From NCBI RefSeq assembly GCF_009901585.1, contig NZ_WXYO01000003.1:310001-374000 (forward strand): a stretch of DNA of 64,000 nt, in the 5' to 3' direction. A program made the translations under genes and the position numbers. Shown piece by piece: positions 20,778-29,757 of the stretch. Every line of letters begins with the position of its first letter. Within the stretch, counting starts at the first letter, position 1. The notes below the pieces were generated by a model, which saw only the letters and a program-made list of their open reading frames with translations, did not search any database and was not told where the DNA came from. The stretch is from Poritiphilus flavus. GTDB taxonomy: Bacteria > Bacteroidota > Bacteroidia > Flavobacteriales > Flavobacteriaceae.

Positions 20778-21787
20778 TGGCTTTTTTTATAGTGTTCCTT
20801 GAGCAAGTCGGCACCAAAGTCGTTGGTCAGATCCCGAACCACAGTATGTACATGGTTCGCATCGTTCTGAGTATTGGCGTACTCTATCAACAGGCTCGGG
20901 CCCTGAATGCGGTAGTAGTGTCCCGCTCCCGGGCTTAAACTACCCGCCCAGGCGAAATGTAGATTTTCCAAACCAGACTCTTTGACCTTATTTAGAAGGT
21001 TTACAGCGAATCGATGCTCGTAATTTCCGGTATATGTCTGTAAAAGATCCATAAAAACACTTTGCTGATCTTCAGTAAGATCAGCATAGGAGATCCCCTT
21101 CGGATCCAGTTCAGCAGCTTCTCTTTTGTTGCTGGTGATTATCTCACGGGGCGGTCTTTCGGAGAAACGCGCTTTAGTAAGTTGAGTATCGGACAGGGCG
21201 TTAACCAACTTAAACCCCAGGGCAGTCTCCGCTTTTAGTACTTCTTTCCCCTTGGATTTTCCAGAAGGCACAATAGCGGGGTTTGCTCCCATGAATGAGG
21301 GGGTCGCAGATTGAATATCCGATTTAGTGGCAACAAAGTTCAGCGATAAATGATGACCTTCAAATCGCCAGCCCCAGAACTTGCCTTCTTCAGGATTGCC
21401 GAAAATTGTAAAGTGATAATTTAACTCATCACGCATCGGTGAGCCATCGGACATTTTTAAACGGTCGTTTTCCAAAACCTTTAGTATAGCTTCCAATGAC
21501 ATGATCTCTGTCGCTTTCCAATAGCCCTTTTCACTTAAAGAAGCCCTGAGTAGTTTTAGCGCTGCCTGTTTCTGCTCCTCATTAAAGTCGTGAAAACTTG
21601 GACCCTTTCGGAAAACAGGTACGAAGTTGAAATTCATACGCTCCTCGTCGTTGAGCTCAAAAAAAGTTTGTTCTCTCAAATCATCGGTTAGCGTACCGGC
21701 GAACTCCGTGGCCAGTACATCTAAACCCTGTGCAACAGCCTGCGAAAGAGACCAGCAGCAAACTAAAAAAAATATGACGCTTTTCAT
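20774..21787 (-). CDS. Exported DUF3500 protein
   Basis: 337 residues with a signal peptide (MKSVIFFLVCCWSLSQAVAQ). The rest matches DUF3500 by its typical elements: YHFTIFGNPEEGKFWGWRFEGHH in the middle, then HFAWAGSLSPGAGHYYRIQG and the C-terminal NDANHVHTVVRDLTNDFG. Function is unknown; it is exported and often found with cytochrome or oxidoreductase genes. It lies 51 bp after the large cytochrome c lipoprotein gene. Confidence 0.85.
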   Translation of the reverse strand: MKSVIFFLVCCWSLSQAVAQGLDVLATEFAGTLTDDLREQTFFELNDEERMNFNFVPVFRKGPSFHDFNEEQKQAALKLLRASLSEKGYWKATEIMSLEAILKVLENDRLKMSDGSPMRDELNYHFTIFGNPEEGKFWGWRFEGHHLSLNFVATKSDIQSATPSFMGANPAIVPSGKSKGKEVLKAETALGFKLVNALSDTQLTKARFSERPPREIITSNKREAAELDPKGISYADLTEDQQSVFMDLLQTYTGNYEHRFAVNLLNKVKESGLENLHFAWAGSLSPGAGHYYRIQGPSLLIEYANTQNDANHVHTVVRDLTNDFGADLLKEHYKKSH

Positions 21788-21838
21788 TCCTAAATCCTTT
21801 TTTTGTCCTTTTACAAAATCTGCCAGGCTTTCCGTTGC

Positions 21839-24800
21839 CTAGCTACCCTTCAGGCTCCCCAGGAATTCCATAAGGTCCCTGATCTCTCTTTTAGATAACA
21901 CTTGTCCCATGGCTGGCATAGCTGATGGCATGTTCTCTCTTTTAGCTATTCGTGAAATGGCTATTTCCATAGGTTCTGCATCTGAGGTGCGAAGTATGAT
22001 CTCCTGCTCATTTTCTTCGGCCAGCACTCCGGAAACCACTTGTCCGTCCCTTAAGGTCAGGACCACAGAACCGTAACCAGGAGCCAGGCGGGCGCCGGGC
22101 TCTATCAGAGACTGAAGCAATTCTTCCCGGGTTAACAAACTCGCAATATTATCCAGGGGAGGACCAACTTTACCTCCTGCTCCATCCAGGGCGTGACACC
22201 TCACACATTGCGCTCCGGGATGATTCTTAAATACCGAAGACCCCGGCCACCAACTTCCTCCGTATAAGGTTTCTTTGAACGAATCCACTGTATAACCCCC
22301 GCCTTTCAGAACCTCTAGATCAGCAATCAGCGATTCCGATCCGGTGACCTCAATAGCTTCTATGAGATCCAGTATCACTCCAGGGTCCAGCTTATTGCGG
22401 GCACCCAGTCTTATCAGGCTTCTCAAGGCATCTTCGCTTTGTGAAAGGGATAGTTCCCCTAAAACCCCGATCATTCTTTGTTGTTCCCTTAAGGAACCAG
22501 TGCTAAATATTGGATCTACAATAGCCGGTAAGTCTTCCCGGGTCAATTGCAACTTAGGAATCAATCCAACCGCGGCTGCTCGTACATTTTCTTCCCGATC
22601 GCGCATACCGGATTTCATTAAGGCTGCAATGCCGTCATCGTCCAGTTCGCCCAGGCAGTTGAGCATGGCTGCCCTGACCGCTGGAGATTTATGCCGGTTG
22701 AAAAGCCTTTTAAGTTCCGGGTTGAGACTCGTTATTTTCAATGAACTTATGACCTTAGCCGCTCCGATAAGCATATTCTCATCCTGATCACCAAGAAAAA
22801 CGGGAAGATCAGCTTCAATCTTCTGCTTCACGATCTCCGGATCCCTTTGGATCTCGCCGCGATAGCGTCCGTCTACCCGGTCCAGTACCGAAGGACTGGA
22901 CCAGGTCCCAATGGCTGCAAGGGCTTCCCCCCGAAGGTTACCCGGGACCTCCGCCCGCTTTGCAAAAGCGATCAGCAATTCCAGTTCTCTTTCTCCACCC
23001 ACCCGAAGTGCGGCATTGATACTGCGACGCAACAGGGGTTCCGAACTGAAACGTTCATCTGCCAATAACGAGGCCAATGCCGGCAGGGCTTTTTCTATGG
23101 ACCAATCGTCATTGATAGCCCTTGCTGCTTCAGTAACGATATATTCATCAGCGTCGTTCAAAAATTCCGCTACACCAGGATGCTGTAACCTTCTAAGAAC
23201 AAGGACTGCGGCAATCCTCAGACTCCTGTTTTCGCTATTTACAAGCTTTAATACCTCATCCGCAGCATTGATTCGCGATAGGGCCAGAACTGCTGCATGA
23301 CGTATGTAAACATCTTCATCATTATTTGTTACTACAAGTTCCAGAAGAGGGTCGGTGGCTGCCTGGTGTTCTATCCTGCCCAATGCCTGGGCGGCGAAGA
23401 ACTGCACCCTGGGGTGCTCTGATTTTAAAAGGGGAATCAGTCCTTCAGCGGCTGGAGCATATTTCAGGTCTCCAATTACTTTGGCTGCCTGTGCGACGAT
23501 TTCCGGATCAGGATCTTGTAGCATGGCGAGCAAAGGCTCCGCCTTGCGGGTCTTTTCTGCCGCGATTTGTCCAATACCCCAAATGGCGTGGATCCGTGCA
23601 AATTGGTCTGTATTCTCTTCAAGCACCCTTTTAAATGCCCGGTATCCCCAGAAAGTACGATTTGCAAGTTCAAATTGAGCCTTTCTCCGGATCCTCAAGT
23701 CCGGGAAACTTAGTAGCGAACTTAGTTCATCAGTTCCTGCATCCTTGTAATTAAAGGTCATTAAGCGTTCGGTTTCCGCACGTTGTGCGTCCAAATCGTT
23801 TTTGTCTGCTTCAACATCCAGTTTCCAGATCCTTCCATAATTTTTTGTACCCCAGCCATTTATCCAGTCGGCCAGGTATAAAGCTCCGTCCGGTCCGAAT
23901 TGTAACCCGGTGGGTAAAACTCCACTGAGCACATCAATTTCCGAATCAAGCTCAAATGAAGCCCCTTTGGGTTTGAGATCGAACGACCAGATATGCGAGA
24001 GGGCGGGATCCCCAACGAATTCCACCAAAAAGAACTTGTTTAGCCAGTCTTTACCGAGAGCTGTACCCGGATTGTAGACCATACCTGTTGGACCATTGTG
24101 ATAATTCTGAATTGGGGGGATGATATATGCCGCCTGACCTTCCCAGCGCGGGACGTAAAGCTTCTCGTCCATCCACACATTATAACCGTTGTTATTCGGG
24201 TCCGTGTATTTTCCGTACTGCCAATTGGAACGCCAGCCAGCATCAGAACCTTCCACAATATGGACCAGCCTCTCGCTTTCCCCTCGGTGGTCACCATCAT
24301 TATCAGAAGATATGATGTTACCGTAAGCATCAAAAACAAATTCATGGGTATTCCTCAACCCTCGCGCGAAGACCTCAAAATTACTGCCATCGGGATTGCA
24401 ACGAACGATCATACCCTGATTGGGGAGATGATGTTTTTCTCCTGAAACGGTGGTAATGCTGGCCCCAATATCTCCTATGCCCCAATAGATCTTTCCATCC
24501 GGACCTTCAACAGCTCCGGACATACCATGAGCTCCAAATCCTATATGCACGGCAAAACCATGGGCAATAGAGGTTTTGGTATCGAGAACTCCATCCTCAT
24601 TGGTATCTTTCAATCGCCACATATCCGGCCCTATTCCTACAAAAACATCTTCATCCCTCACCAACAAAGCCCCGGCAACATCCGTTATTTCCTCGTTGAA
24701 ATCTTCAAGGATCCGGGTAGAGAGGTCGGCCAGGCCGTCTTTATCAGTATCTACCAGTTTCCAAACCTCGTCCTTTTCTACTTTCAGGTCCCGCCAGTCG

Positions 24801-25249
24801 TGGATGCTATCGTTGTTGAGATCGGGAAACCAGTTGTTTTCTTCGCTGCGTTCCGGGGCAAAGGTTTCCCTTAAAAAGGCACGCCTGTCTTCGACCGTTT
24901 GAAAGGAGATTGAAGGAGTCATCCAGTCTCTGTGTCCCCGAATGTCAAATTCGGAATTCTTTTGTCTATTAGTACTGGTAAGATATACATTGCCCTCATT
25001 ATCCATATCTATGGTGATAGGATCCGGCGCCAGGGAATCAGAAGCCCATAAGCTCAGGGTGAGACCTTCGGCGATCTTGGGAGCAATTGAGGCGCGACTT
25101 GTTTCGGCCAGGCTTAGTGCCGTGGTTGAATCCTGGCTAACGGTTAAGGGGATCTCTTTCGGTATCTCAGGCCCTTGCTTGCAGGAGTTTACAAGCATCA
25201 TCCCACTAAGAAATGCTGTCAGTATGGAGTAACTTTTTGTTCTTGTCAT
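21839..25249 (-). CDS. Large lipoprotein: sorbosone-dehydrogenase-like propeller, HEAT repeats and cytochrome c (PVC-type)
   Basis: 1136 residues. The lipobox LVNSC gives a lipid-anchored N-terminus. About 60-480 is a beta-propeller resembling PQQ-type glucose/sorbosone dehydrogenases, with DNEGNVYLTS, FGAHGMSG and GLQFGPDGALYLADW. About 500-960 is a long run of HEAT-like repeats (for example DPDPEIVAQAAKVIGDLKYA and ESPRVQ-like HPRVQFFAAQALGRIE). The C-terminus is a single haem c domain, CVRCH at about 1015-1019, with a possible distal Met in NMPSAMPAMGQ. The architecture is well known from Planctomycetes and is scattered in Bacteroidota. Likely an envelope sugar or alcohol dehydrogenase; the substrate is unknown. 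Confidence 0.88.
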   Translation of the reverse strand: MTRTKSYSILTAFLSGMMLVNSCKQGPEIPKEIPLTVSQDSTTALSLAETSRASIAPKIAEGLTLSLWASDSLAPDPITIDMDNEGNVYLTSTNRQKNSEFDIRGHRDWMTPSISFQTVEDRRAFLRETFAPERSEENNWFPDLNNDSIHDWRDLKVEKDEVWKLVDTDKDGLADLSTRILEDFNEEITDVAGALLVRDEDVFVGIGPDMWRLKDTNEDGVLDTKTSIAHGFAVHIGFGAHGMSGAVEGPDGKIYWGIGDIGASITTVSGEKHHLPNQGMIVRCNPDGSNFEVFARGLRNTHEFVFDAYGNIISSDNDGDHRGESERLVHIVEGSDAGWRSNWQYGKYTDPNNNGYNVWMDEKLYVPRWEGQAAYIIPPIQNYHNGPTGMVYNPGTALGKDWLNKFFLVEFVGDPALSHIWSFDLKPKGASFELDSEIDVLSGVLPTGLQFGPDGALYLADWINGWGTKNYGRIWKLDVEADKNDLDAQRAETERLMTFNYKDAGTDELSSLLSFPDLRIRRKAQFELANRTFWGYRAFKRVLEENTDQFARIHAIWGIGQIAAEKTRKAEPLLAMLQDPDPEIVAQAAKVIGDLKYAPAAEGLIPLLKSEHPRVQFFAAQALGRIEHQAATDPLLELVVTNNDEDVYIRHAAVLALSRINAADEVLKLVNSENRSLRIAAVLVLRRLQHPGVAEFLNDADEYIVTEAARAINDDWSIEKALPALASLLADERFSSEPLLRRSINAALRVGGERELELLIAFAKRAEVPGNLRGEALAAIGTWSSPSVLDRVDGRYRGEIQRDPEIVKQKIEADLPVFLGDQDENMLIGAAKVISSLKITSLNPELKRLFNRHKSPAVRAAMLNCLGELDDDGIAALMKSGMRDREENVRAAAVGLIPKLQLTREDLPAIVDPIFSTGSLREQQRMIGVLGELSLSQSEDALRSLIRLGARNKLDPGVILDLIEAIEVTGSESLIADLEVLKGGGYTVDSFKETLYGGSWWPGSSVFKNHPGAQCVRCHALDGAGGKVGPPLDNIASLLTREELLQSLIEPGARLAPGYGSVVLTLRDGQVVSGVLAEENEQEIILRTSDAEPMEIAISRIAKRENMPSAMPAMGQVLSKREIRDLMEFLGSLKGS

Positions 25250-25530
25250 TTGGTCATTAAGTATATGCTGTTGTCTTTTTTTGCCGGTTCGCTTGATATG
25301 ATCTGTCCCCCGGTATCCAGATTTTTCAGATAAAGTAATGCCTGAGATCTCAGTGTCAGTCCTAACTGTTCCTGGGGAGCTATTTCAGAAGATCCGGGCA
25401 TTATTTTTGCCCTGTTGCCTTGAACGGATCCAAGTAACAGCGGCAACGAAAGAAAGTGAATCATAATCGGCCAGGTTTTGCTCTTTGAAGATAGTGAATT
25501 CGAAGGACAGTGAAATCGTTGTAGTAACAT
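25246..25530 (-). CDS. Small hypothetical ORF coupled to the cytochrome gene
   Basis: 94 codons with a hydrophobic stretch (MIHFLSLPLLLG) that could be a leader starting at an internal ATG. The stop overlaps the next start (ATGA), which favours a real, translationally coupled gene. I recognise no domain, and the 135 bp between it and the DUF4038 stop hold nothing I can identify. It may be a degraded remnant. Confidence 0.3.
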   Translation of the reverse strand: MLLQRFHCPSNSLSSKSKTWPIMIHFLSLPLLLGSVQGNRAKIMPGSSEIAPQEQLGLTLRSQALLYLKNLDTGGQIISSEPAKKDNSIYLMTK

Positions 25531-25665
25531 TTTGTGAGCGGCTTAACTAATGAGGTCCTTACTGTGAACCCGGTAACTATCAAGGTATCGGCGGAAGAAG
25601 TTGTATCCCGGATATTTTTTTGGGACAGGGCGGCACTTGGTTCGCTTATAGCCAAGCCGTTAAAT

Positions 25666-27048
25666 TCACTCGCTGCTACCTGGCGGGGAGAAATTCATCC
25701 CCTGATCATCAATTACAAGTACCCAATCCTGGCCTTTGCCAGAAGATGGCGGACTGATGTTGAGTATTTTTTTGCTAAGGTCCGGTCCAGGGAAATGTAC
25801 CCCGGTCCGCGGATCGTACCAGTTACTTTCCAGTGCGTTGCCTCTTAAGGAACTCAGATCAACAGCTGTGGTTTTACCTGTCGGGAAATAGATCATCATA
25901 TAGGAGCCGGAACGATCTCCTGTTGCAATAACGTAGTCGTCGTTTTCCTCTTGCTGCTCCTGGACGATTCCCTGTAGCGGGATACGACTTAAAAATGGTC
26001 TTGAAAGCATCAGGTTTTTAAGGTGTTTTACCTGATTTGCCATCGGCAGATCCAGTGCTACTGGCCAGGGCCTAAGCGGACCATTGATCCCTTCCCTTTC
26101 AAGACTGTACATCTGCCAGACGTTGTGGCAACCATAAGATTGCCCAAAACCTCCTGCGAATACGTTCCAGTACATAATACGGCGAATGTCTGCCGGATCA
26201 CTGTATCCCAACTCTTTAGCGTTAAAACAGTTTGGGTGTTCTTCATAAAGCGGTTCCCCGTCCAGGACGGGTTTGGCAGGGCTCAATTCATAGTCGTGCC
26301 GGATGTGCTTATATGTTCCCTGATTGGCGCAGTGCCCGGTTTGATGCATATTGAAATCCAACCATGGCTGCTCGTGAAACCAGGTGGAGGAGCCTCCCAG
26401 TTTCCTGGGCTGTGGATGATAACTCATAAGGGTGTTTTCGTATCCACCGGCTACTTCGGCAATTCCTTCGGCCATGGCGTTCCAAACAGCCACATCATCA
26501 GTTCCTTCCCTGGGGTTTCTGTCTCCTCCTATGATCCAAATGATATTGTCCTGCTCCTTGTAGCGCTTGCCTATCCATTTTCCAAACTCTCTGGCATTCT
26601 CCACGTTGAAAACCTCAGGGCCAACGCCCCAACTGTTTTTAAATAGTTTATCTCCCCAGGTCGGAAGTAAAGCAATATACATGCCCAGTGAATCTGCCAT
26701 TTTTATAACCTTATCCACATGTTCAAAATACTTTGGATTAGGAGAAGCGGGATCGTCGTTGTTTAGTGGGGTTTGCCCGTAAGGGTTCGGGCTATGCAAA
26801 CCGTCCAGCTCTGCAAGAGCTACTGCCTGAATCACATTGAAACCCTGTTCCGATCGCTTATTAAGATACATTTTGGCCTCTTTCATATCGCATCGGTGGA
26901 ACAACTCCCATGCAGTGTCTGCCATCCAGAAAAACGGTTCCCCATCTTCCGTGACCAAATACCTTTGATTGTCACTGACCCTGAGTTTTTGGGCGGCAAC
27001 GGTAGTCATTAAAAGACATAGACAAAGCGTAAATAGAATGCGAAACAT
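25666..27048 (-). CDS. Exported DUF4038 glycoside hydrolase (GH140-like)
   Basis: 460 residues with a signal peptide (ending TTVAAQ at about 19). The TIM barrel opens LVTEDGEPFFWMADTAWELF, the DUF4038 hallmark, and contains IWIIGGDRNPREGTDD and the likely catalytic Glu region KPVLDGEPLYEEHP. The C-terminal about 90 residues form the collagen-binding-like beta domain usual for the family (SNWYDPRTG). Characterised GH140 members are apiosidases acting on rhamnogalacturonan II. The substrate here is only inferred as plant- or algal-type glycan. It probably heads the operon containing the sorbosone-dehydrogenase-like gene. Confidence 0.85.
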   Translation of the reverse strand: MFRILFTLCLCLLMTTVAAQKLRVSDNQRYLVTEDGEPFFWMADTAWELFHRCDMKEAKMYLNKRSEQGFNVIQAVALAELDGLHSPNPYGQTPLNNDDPASPNPKYFEHVDKVIKMADSLGMYIALLPTWGDKLFKNSWGVGPEVFNVENAREFGKWIGKRYKEQDNIIWIIGGDRNPREGTDDVAVWNAMAEGIAEVAGGYENTLMSYHPQPRKLGGSSTWFHEQPWLDFNMHQTGHCANQGTYKHIRHDYELSPAKPVLDGEPLYEEHPNCFNAKELGYSDPADIRRIMYWNVFAGGFGQSYGCHNVWQMYSLEREGINGPLRPWPVALDLPMANQVKHLKNLMLSRPFLSRIPLQGIVQEQQEENDDYVIATGDRSGSYMMIYFPTGKTTAVDLSSLRGNALESNWYDPRTGVHFPGPDLSKKILNISPPSSGKGQDWVLVIDDQGMNFSPPGSSE

Positions 27049-27246
27049 GGACAGATCTTTTGAAGGTAAAAAATAGGGATAATAGTTGATTTTGCAGCGC
27101 TTGAAGGAAGTAAATTACAGGATGTGTTATTGTCAACTGCTTATTTTCTGGTAAAGGTTAAGACAGAACTTGTAATTAGGAGTATTGGACAATCATAAGC
27201 TTAGTTGATTCCATGGGGAAGAAGCCCCTGCTTTCAACCGGATCAT

Positions 27247-28047
27247 CTATAGATTCGAGTCCATTAAGATACGCCATTCGCCTTCTGGTCCCTTTTGCCA
27301 TATCAACACGTATTTGCCGCCGTAAGATCCGGAGCATTGCCCAATTTCAAAGGCTAAATTCTCATCAACGGGCCCGCGGATCAAAGGAGTTAGTTTCAGG
27401 CTATAGTTTTCTTGGTTCATATAGGCATATTCGCGGGCAATGTCCAAATGTCCGATCACTACAGGCTTGTGATTGTAGTAGATAGCGTTTTCCGTATACA
27501 ACTCCTTTACCAGTTCCTCAGCCTTATGCGCATTGCAGAGTTTCATCCAATCCTCCCTGCGTGTTTCAATCACGGCCGGAAAGGATTGCGATTCATCCGC
27601 TTTAGCAATGAATTCCAATTCTCGCAGCGGGCTCCCGCCAGAACTGTTCCATATCACCAGCGACTTAAACAGTTGCCCATCCGATGTCCAAAATTGGGCG
27701 ATCTCGTAATTGATGGTTGAGTCCCGCTGAGTTGGCAGAACTCCCAAACTGCTCAGAGAATCAACTTGTAGCCGCTGCATCTTATGTTTTTTTGCAATGA
27801 CCATATGGCCATTAAATACTTCTCCGGAGCGATTTACTGCCACCGCTTCTTCCATATAGGCTGTAAAAAGAGAGTCCGGTAGCTTGTTTAGCAACTCCAC
27901 CCAGCGGGCGTTGCGCGTATTCTTTTCCGCTTGTTGCTCAACTACTGGTTCTACGGTCAGGTCTTCGGTTGATTGAGGTTTCTTTTCCCGGCAGGAAGAC
28001 ATGCAGAAAAGGATCAGCAAACCCATAAGTAGTGAAACATATCTCAT
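27247..28047 (-). CDS. Lipoprotein with C-terminal NTF2/SnoaL-like domain
   Basis: 266 residues from the ATG at 28047; the open frame extends 39 codons further upstream, but the signal sequence MRYVSLLMGLLILFCMSSC with a lipobox fixes the start. The middle part is unassigned. The last 110 residues have the DUF4440/SnoaL pattern: DWMKLCNAHKAEELVKELY, then ENAIYYNHKPVV and a final GEWRILMDSN. Probably a periplasmic or membrane-attached binding protein; the role is unknown. Confidence 0.75.
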   Translation of the reverse strand: MRYVSLLMGLLILFCMSSCREKKPQSTEDLTVEPVVEQQAEKNTRNARWVELLNKLPDSLFTAYMEEAVAVNRSGEVFNGHMVIAKKHKMQRLQVDSLSSLGVLPTQRDSTINYEIAQFWTSDGQLFKSLVIWNSSGGSPLRELEFIAKADESQSFPAVIETRREDWMKLCNAHKAEELVKELYTENAIYYNHKPVVIGHLDIAREYAYMNQENYSLKLTPLIRGPVDENLAFEIGQCSGSYGGKYVLIWQKGPEGEWRILMDSNL

Positions 28048-28190
28048 TGATCCATTGTTTTGTACCGAAAAAATAACTGGAATGTCATGATAATTGTGCG
28101 GAGGAGATATAAGATTCCGCAAGCCGCGCTTAAACTGCCCGGGAAGGGCCACTTGCATGTTCATGTTGAAAGCCTGATTGATGAATACCT

Positions 28191-29135
28191 TTAAAGATAG
28201 TCAACTTTTTTAAAGTCGGCCTCCACAATTTCCCGAATGCCTTGCTCGTAAGGTGTCGGCCTGAAGTCAAACCGACTTTCGAATTTGCCACTTTGGAATA
28301 TATAATCCCGGTCATACTGATAAATCATCTCAACAAGTTCTTTCATAATGGGTACAAACAATCCCAAAACGCGAACGGTGAACCTGGATGCCAACTGGTA
28401 GCGTGGACTTACACCTAAAGCCTGAGCGATCCTTTCTATCCACTCTTTACCGGTTGGGGGGTCGGAAGCAGTAGGTAAATGCCAGACCTGGTTATAGGCA
28501 TCCTCCGTATTCCCCAATAGAGCCGTTGCCTTTCCGGCGTCCGGGGTGTAGGTAAAGGAGTGTTTGAACTGAAGCGAGCCCAACCAGTTCGCTTTTTTTC
28601 CCTGATGCAGATTTTTGAATACGGTTTCTCTTAGAATGCCGTTTTTACCAACGCCAGGGCCGTAGTAATCGGCACATCTGGCAATCAGTGCTTTGATGCG
28701 CCCTTCTGCTGCTGCATTCAGGATCTTATTGGCGACAATTGCCCTGACCTTTCCTTTTTTACTGGAAGGATGGATGGGTGTTTCCTCAGTCATATCGTTG
28801 AGATAGGCAGGATCGTACATATAGATATTGTCAAAAAAGACCAGCCTGGAATTATGATCTTCACAGGCGGAGATAACATCATCTATAAACGGTGGCCAAA
28901 GGGCCTTCCATACCTTGGCATTATAAGGGAATCCTATGGTGACGTAAACTACCTCAGAACCCTCGACCGCCTTTTGGACTTCGTCTGTTTTCGTAAGATC
29001 AGCGAGGTGTAGTTGATCGGTTGGGTTCACTTTCTCAGGATTGCGACTTACCAACCGAATGGCATCCGTATAAGCTTTCAGGGCTTTGGCAAGCTCTGTG
29101 GCAATAATTCCTCCAGAACCCAGAATAGTCTGCAT
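28191..29135 (-). CDS. NAD-dependent epimerase/dehydratase family protein (atypical SDR)
   Basis: 314 residues. The Rossmann start QTILGSGGIIATELAKAL has the dinucleotide motif with Ala in place of the last Gly. It continues with VVYVTIGFPYNAKVW and a conserved FFDNIYMYDP. No standard YxxxK pair is evident, so it resembles the atypical extended SDRs that bind NAD(P) without a clear dehydrogenase site. The substrate is unknown. Neighbours give no pathway hint. Confidence 0.82.
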   Translation of the reverse strand: MQTILGSGGIIATELAKALKAYTDAIRLVSRNPEKVNPTDQLHLADLTKTDEVQKAVEGSEVVYVTIGFPYNAKVWKALWPPFIDDVISACEDHNSRLVFFDNIYMYDPAYLNDMTEETPIHPSSKKGKVRAIVANKILNAAAEGRIKALIARCADYYGPGVGKNGILRETVFKNLHQGKKANWLGSLQFKHSFTYTPDAGKATALLGNTEDAYNQVWHLPTASDPPTGKEWIERIAQALGVSPRYQLASRFTVRVLGLFVPIMKELVEMIYQYDRDYIFQSGKFESRFDFRPTPYEQGIREIVEADFKKVDYL

Positions 29136-29206
29136 AAATAATTTTCAAGGGTTAATGTGGATTGCGTTTAGCGCAAGTCCAAAACTGTCTTAGGGGACAA
29201 GGAGTT

Positions 29207-29572
29207 TCAAGGCTGATCTATGAGCATTACCCCAACATAAATCGTGGCGATGAACAACCAGACCACCTGAGGGATCATGAAGCGGGAGAGCTGCTGTGAG
29301 ATAGATTTTAACCTGGTCATATAGGCCACGGTTATCAGCAAGGTTACAATATTCCCGATAATTCCAACTTCCGGATTCGTAAAAAAGGAAGTATATAGAG
29401 GGTATAAGCTTACAAGGACAAGCAAGAACAGCCCTAGTATAAAAGAGGGATTAGAACTACCTTTTTTTCTGTAAATCTGGAATAACACCCCTACCATGAT
29501 CAGGGATAATAAGACCCAAACAGCACCAGCCACCCCATCTATCCAGGATAAATATGAGAGAAAGCTCTTCAT
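29207..29572 (-). CDS. Small integral membrane protein
   Basis: 121 residues from the ATG at 29572 (MKSFLSYLSW); an ATG eight codons earlier is also possible. Four hydrophobic segments: about 12-32, 41-62, 70-86 and 101-118. No family recognised. It is on the same strand as the SDR gene, 71 bp upstream. Confidence 0.6.
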   Translation of the reverse strand: MKSFLSYLSWIDGVAGAVWVLLSLIMVGVLFQIYRKKGSSNPSFILGLFLLVLVSLYPLYTSFFTNPEVGIIGNIVTLLITVAYMTRLKSISQQLSRFMIPQVVWLFIATIYVGVMLIDQP

Positions 29573-29757
29573 TTTCAGTGAGTATTCAGTTAGCACTTCA
29601 ATATACTAAAGTTTTCTCATTTTTTGTTGATAAAATGTTAATAACTTGAGCTGTGCCAGAGTTAAAATGGCTTGTCTAAAAATTGCTTTGCGAAATCCCT
29701 TACCGGGAGCTCGGAATGTATACGGATTTTGCTTTGAATATTCTGATCGAATATTGT

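Noticed and set aside
26023-26646. 207-residue open frame on the plus strand
   Set aside because: Antisense to the DUF4038 gene with strong domain evidence on the other strand.
27225-27246. GGGG/CCCC hairpin after the NTF2-like gene as a terminator
   Set aside because: Only four to five base pairs and no T run.
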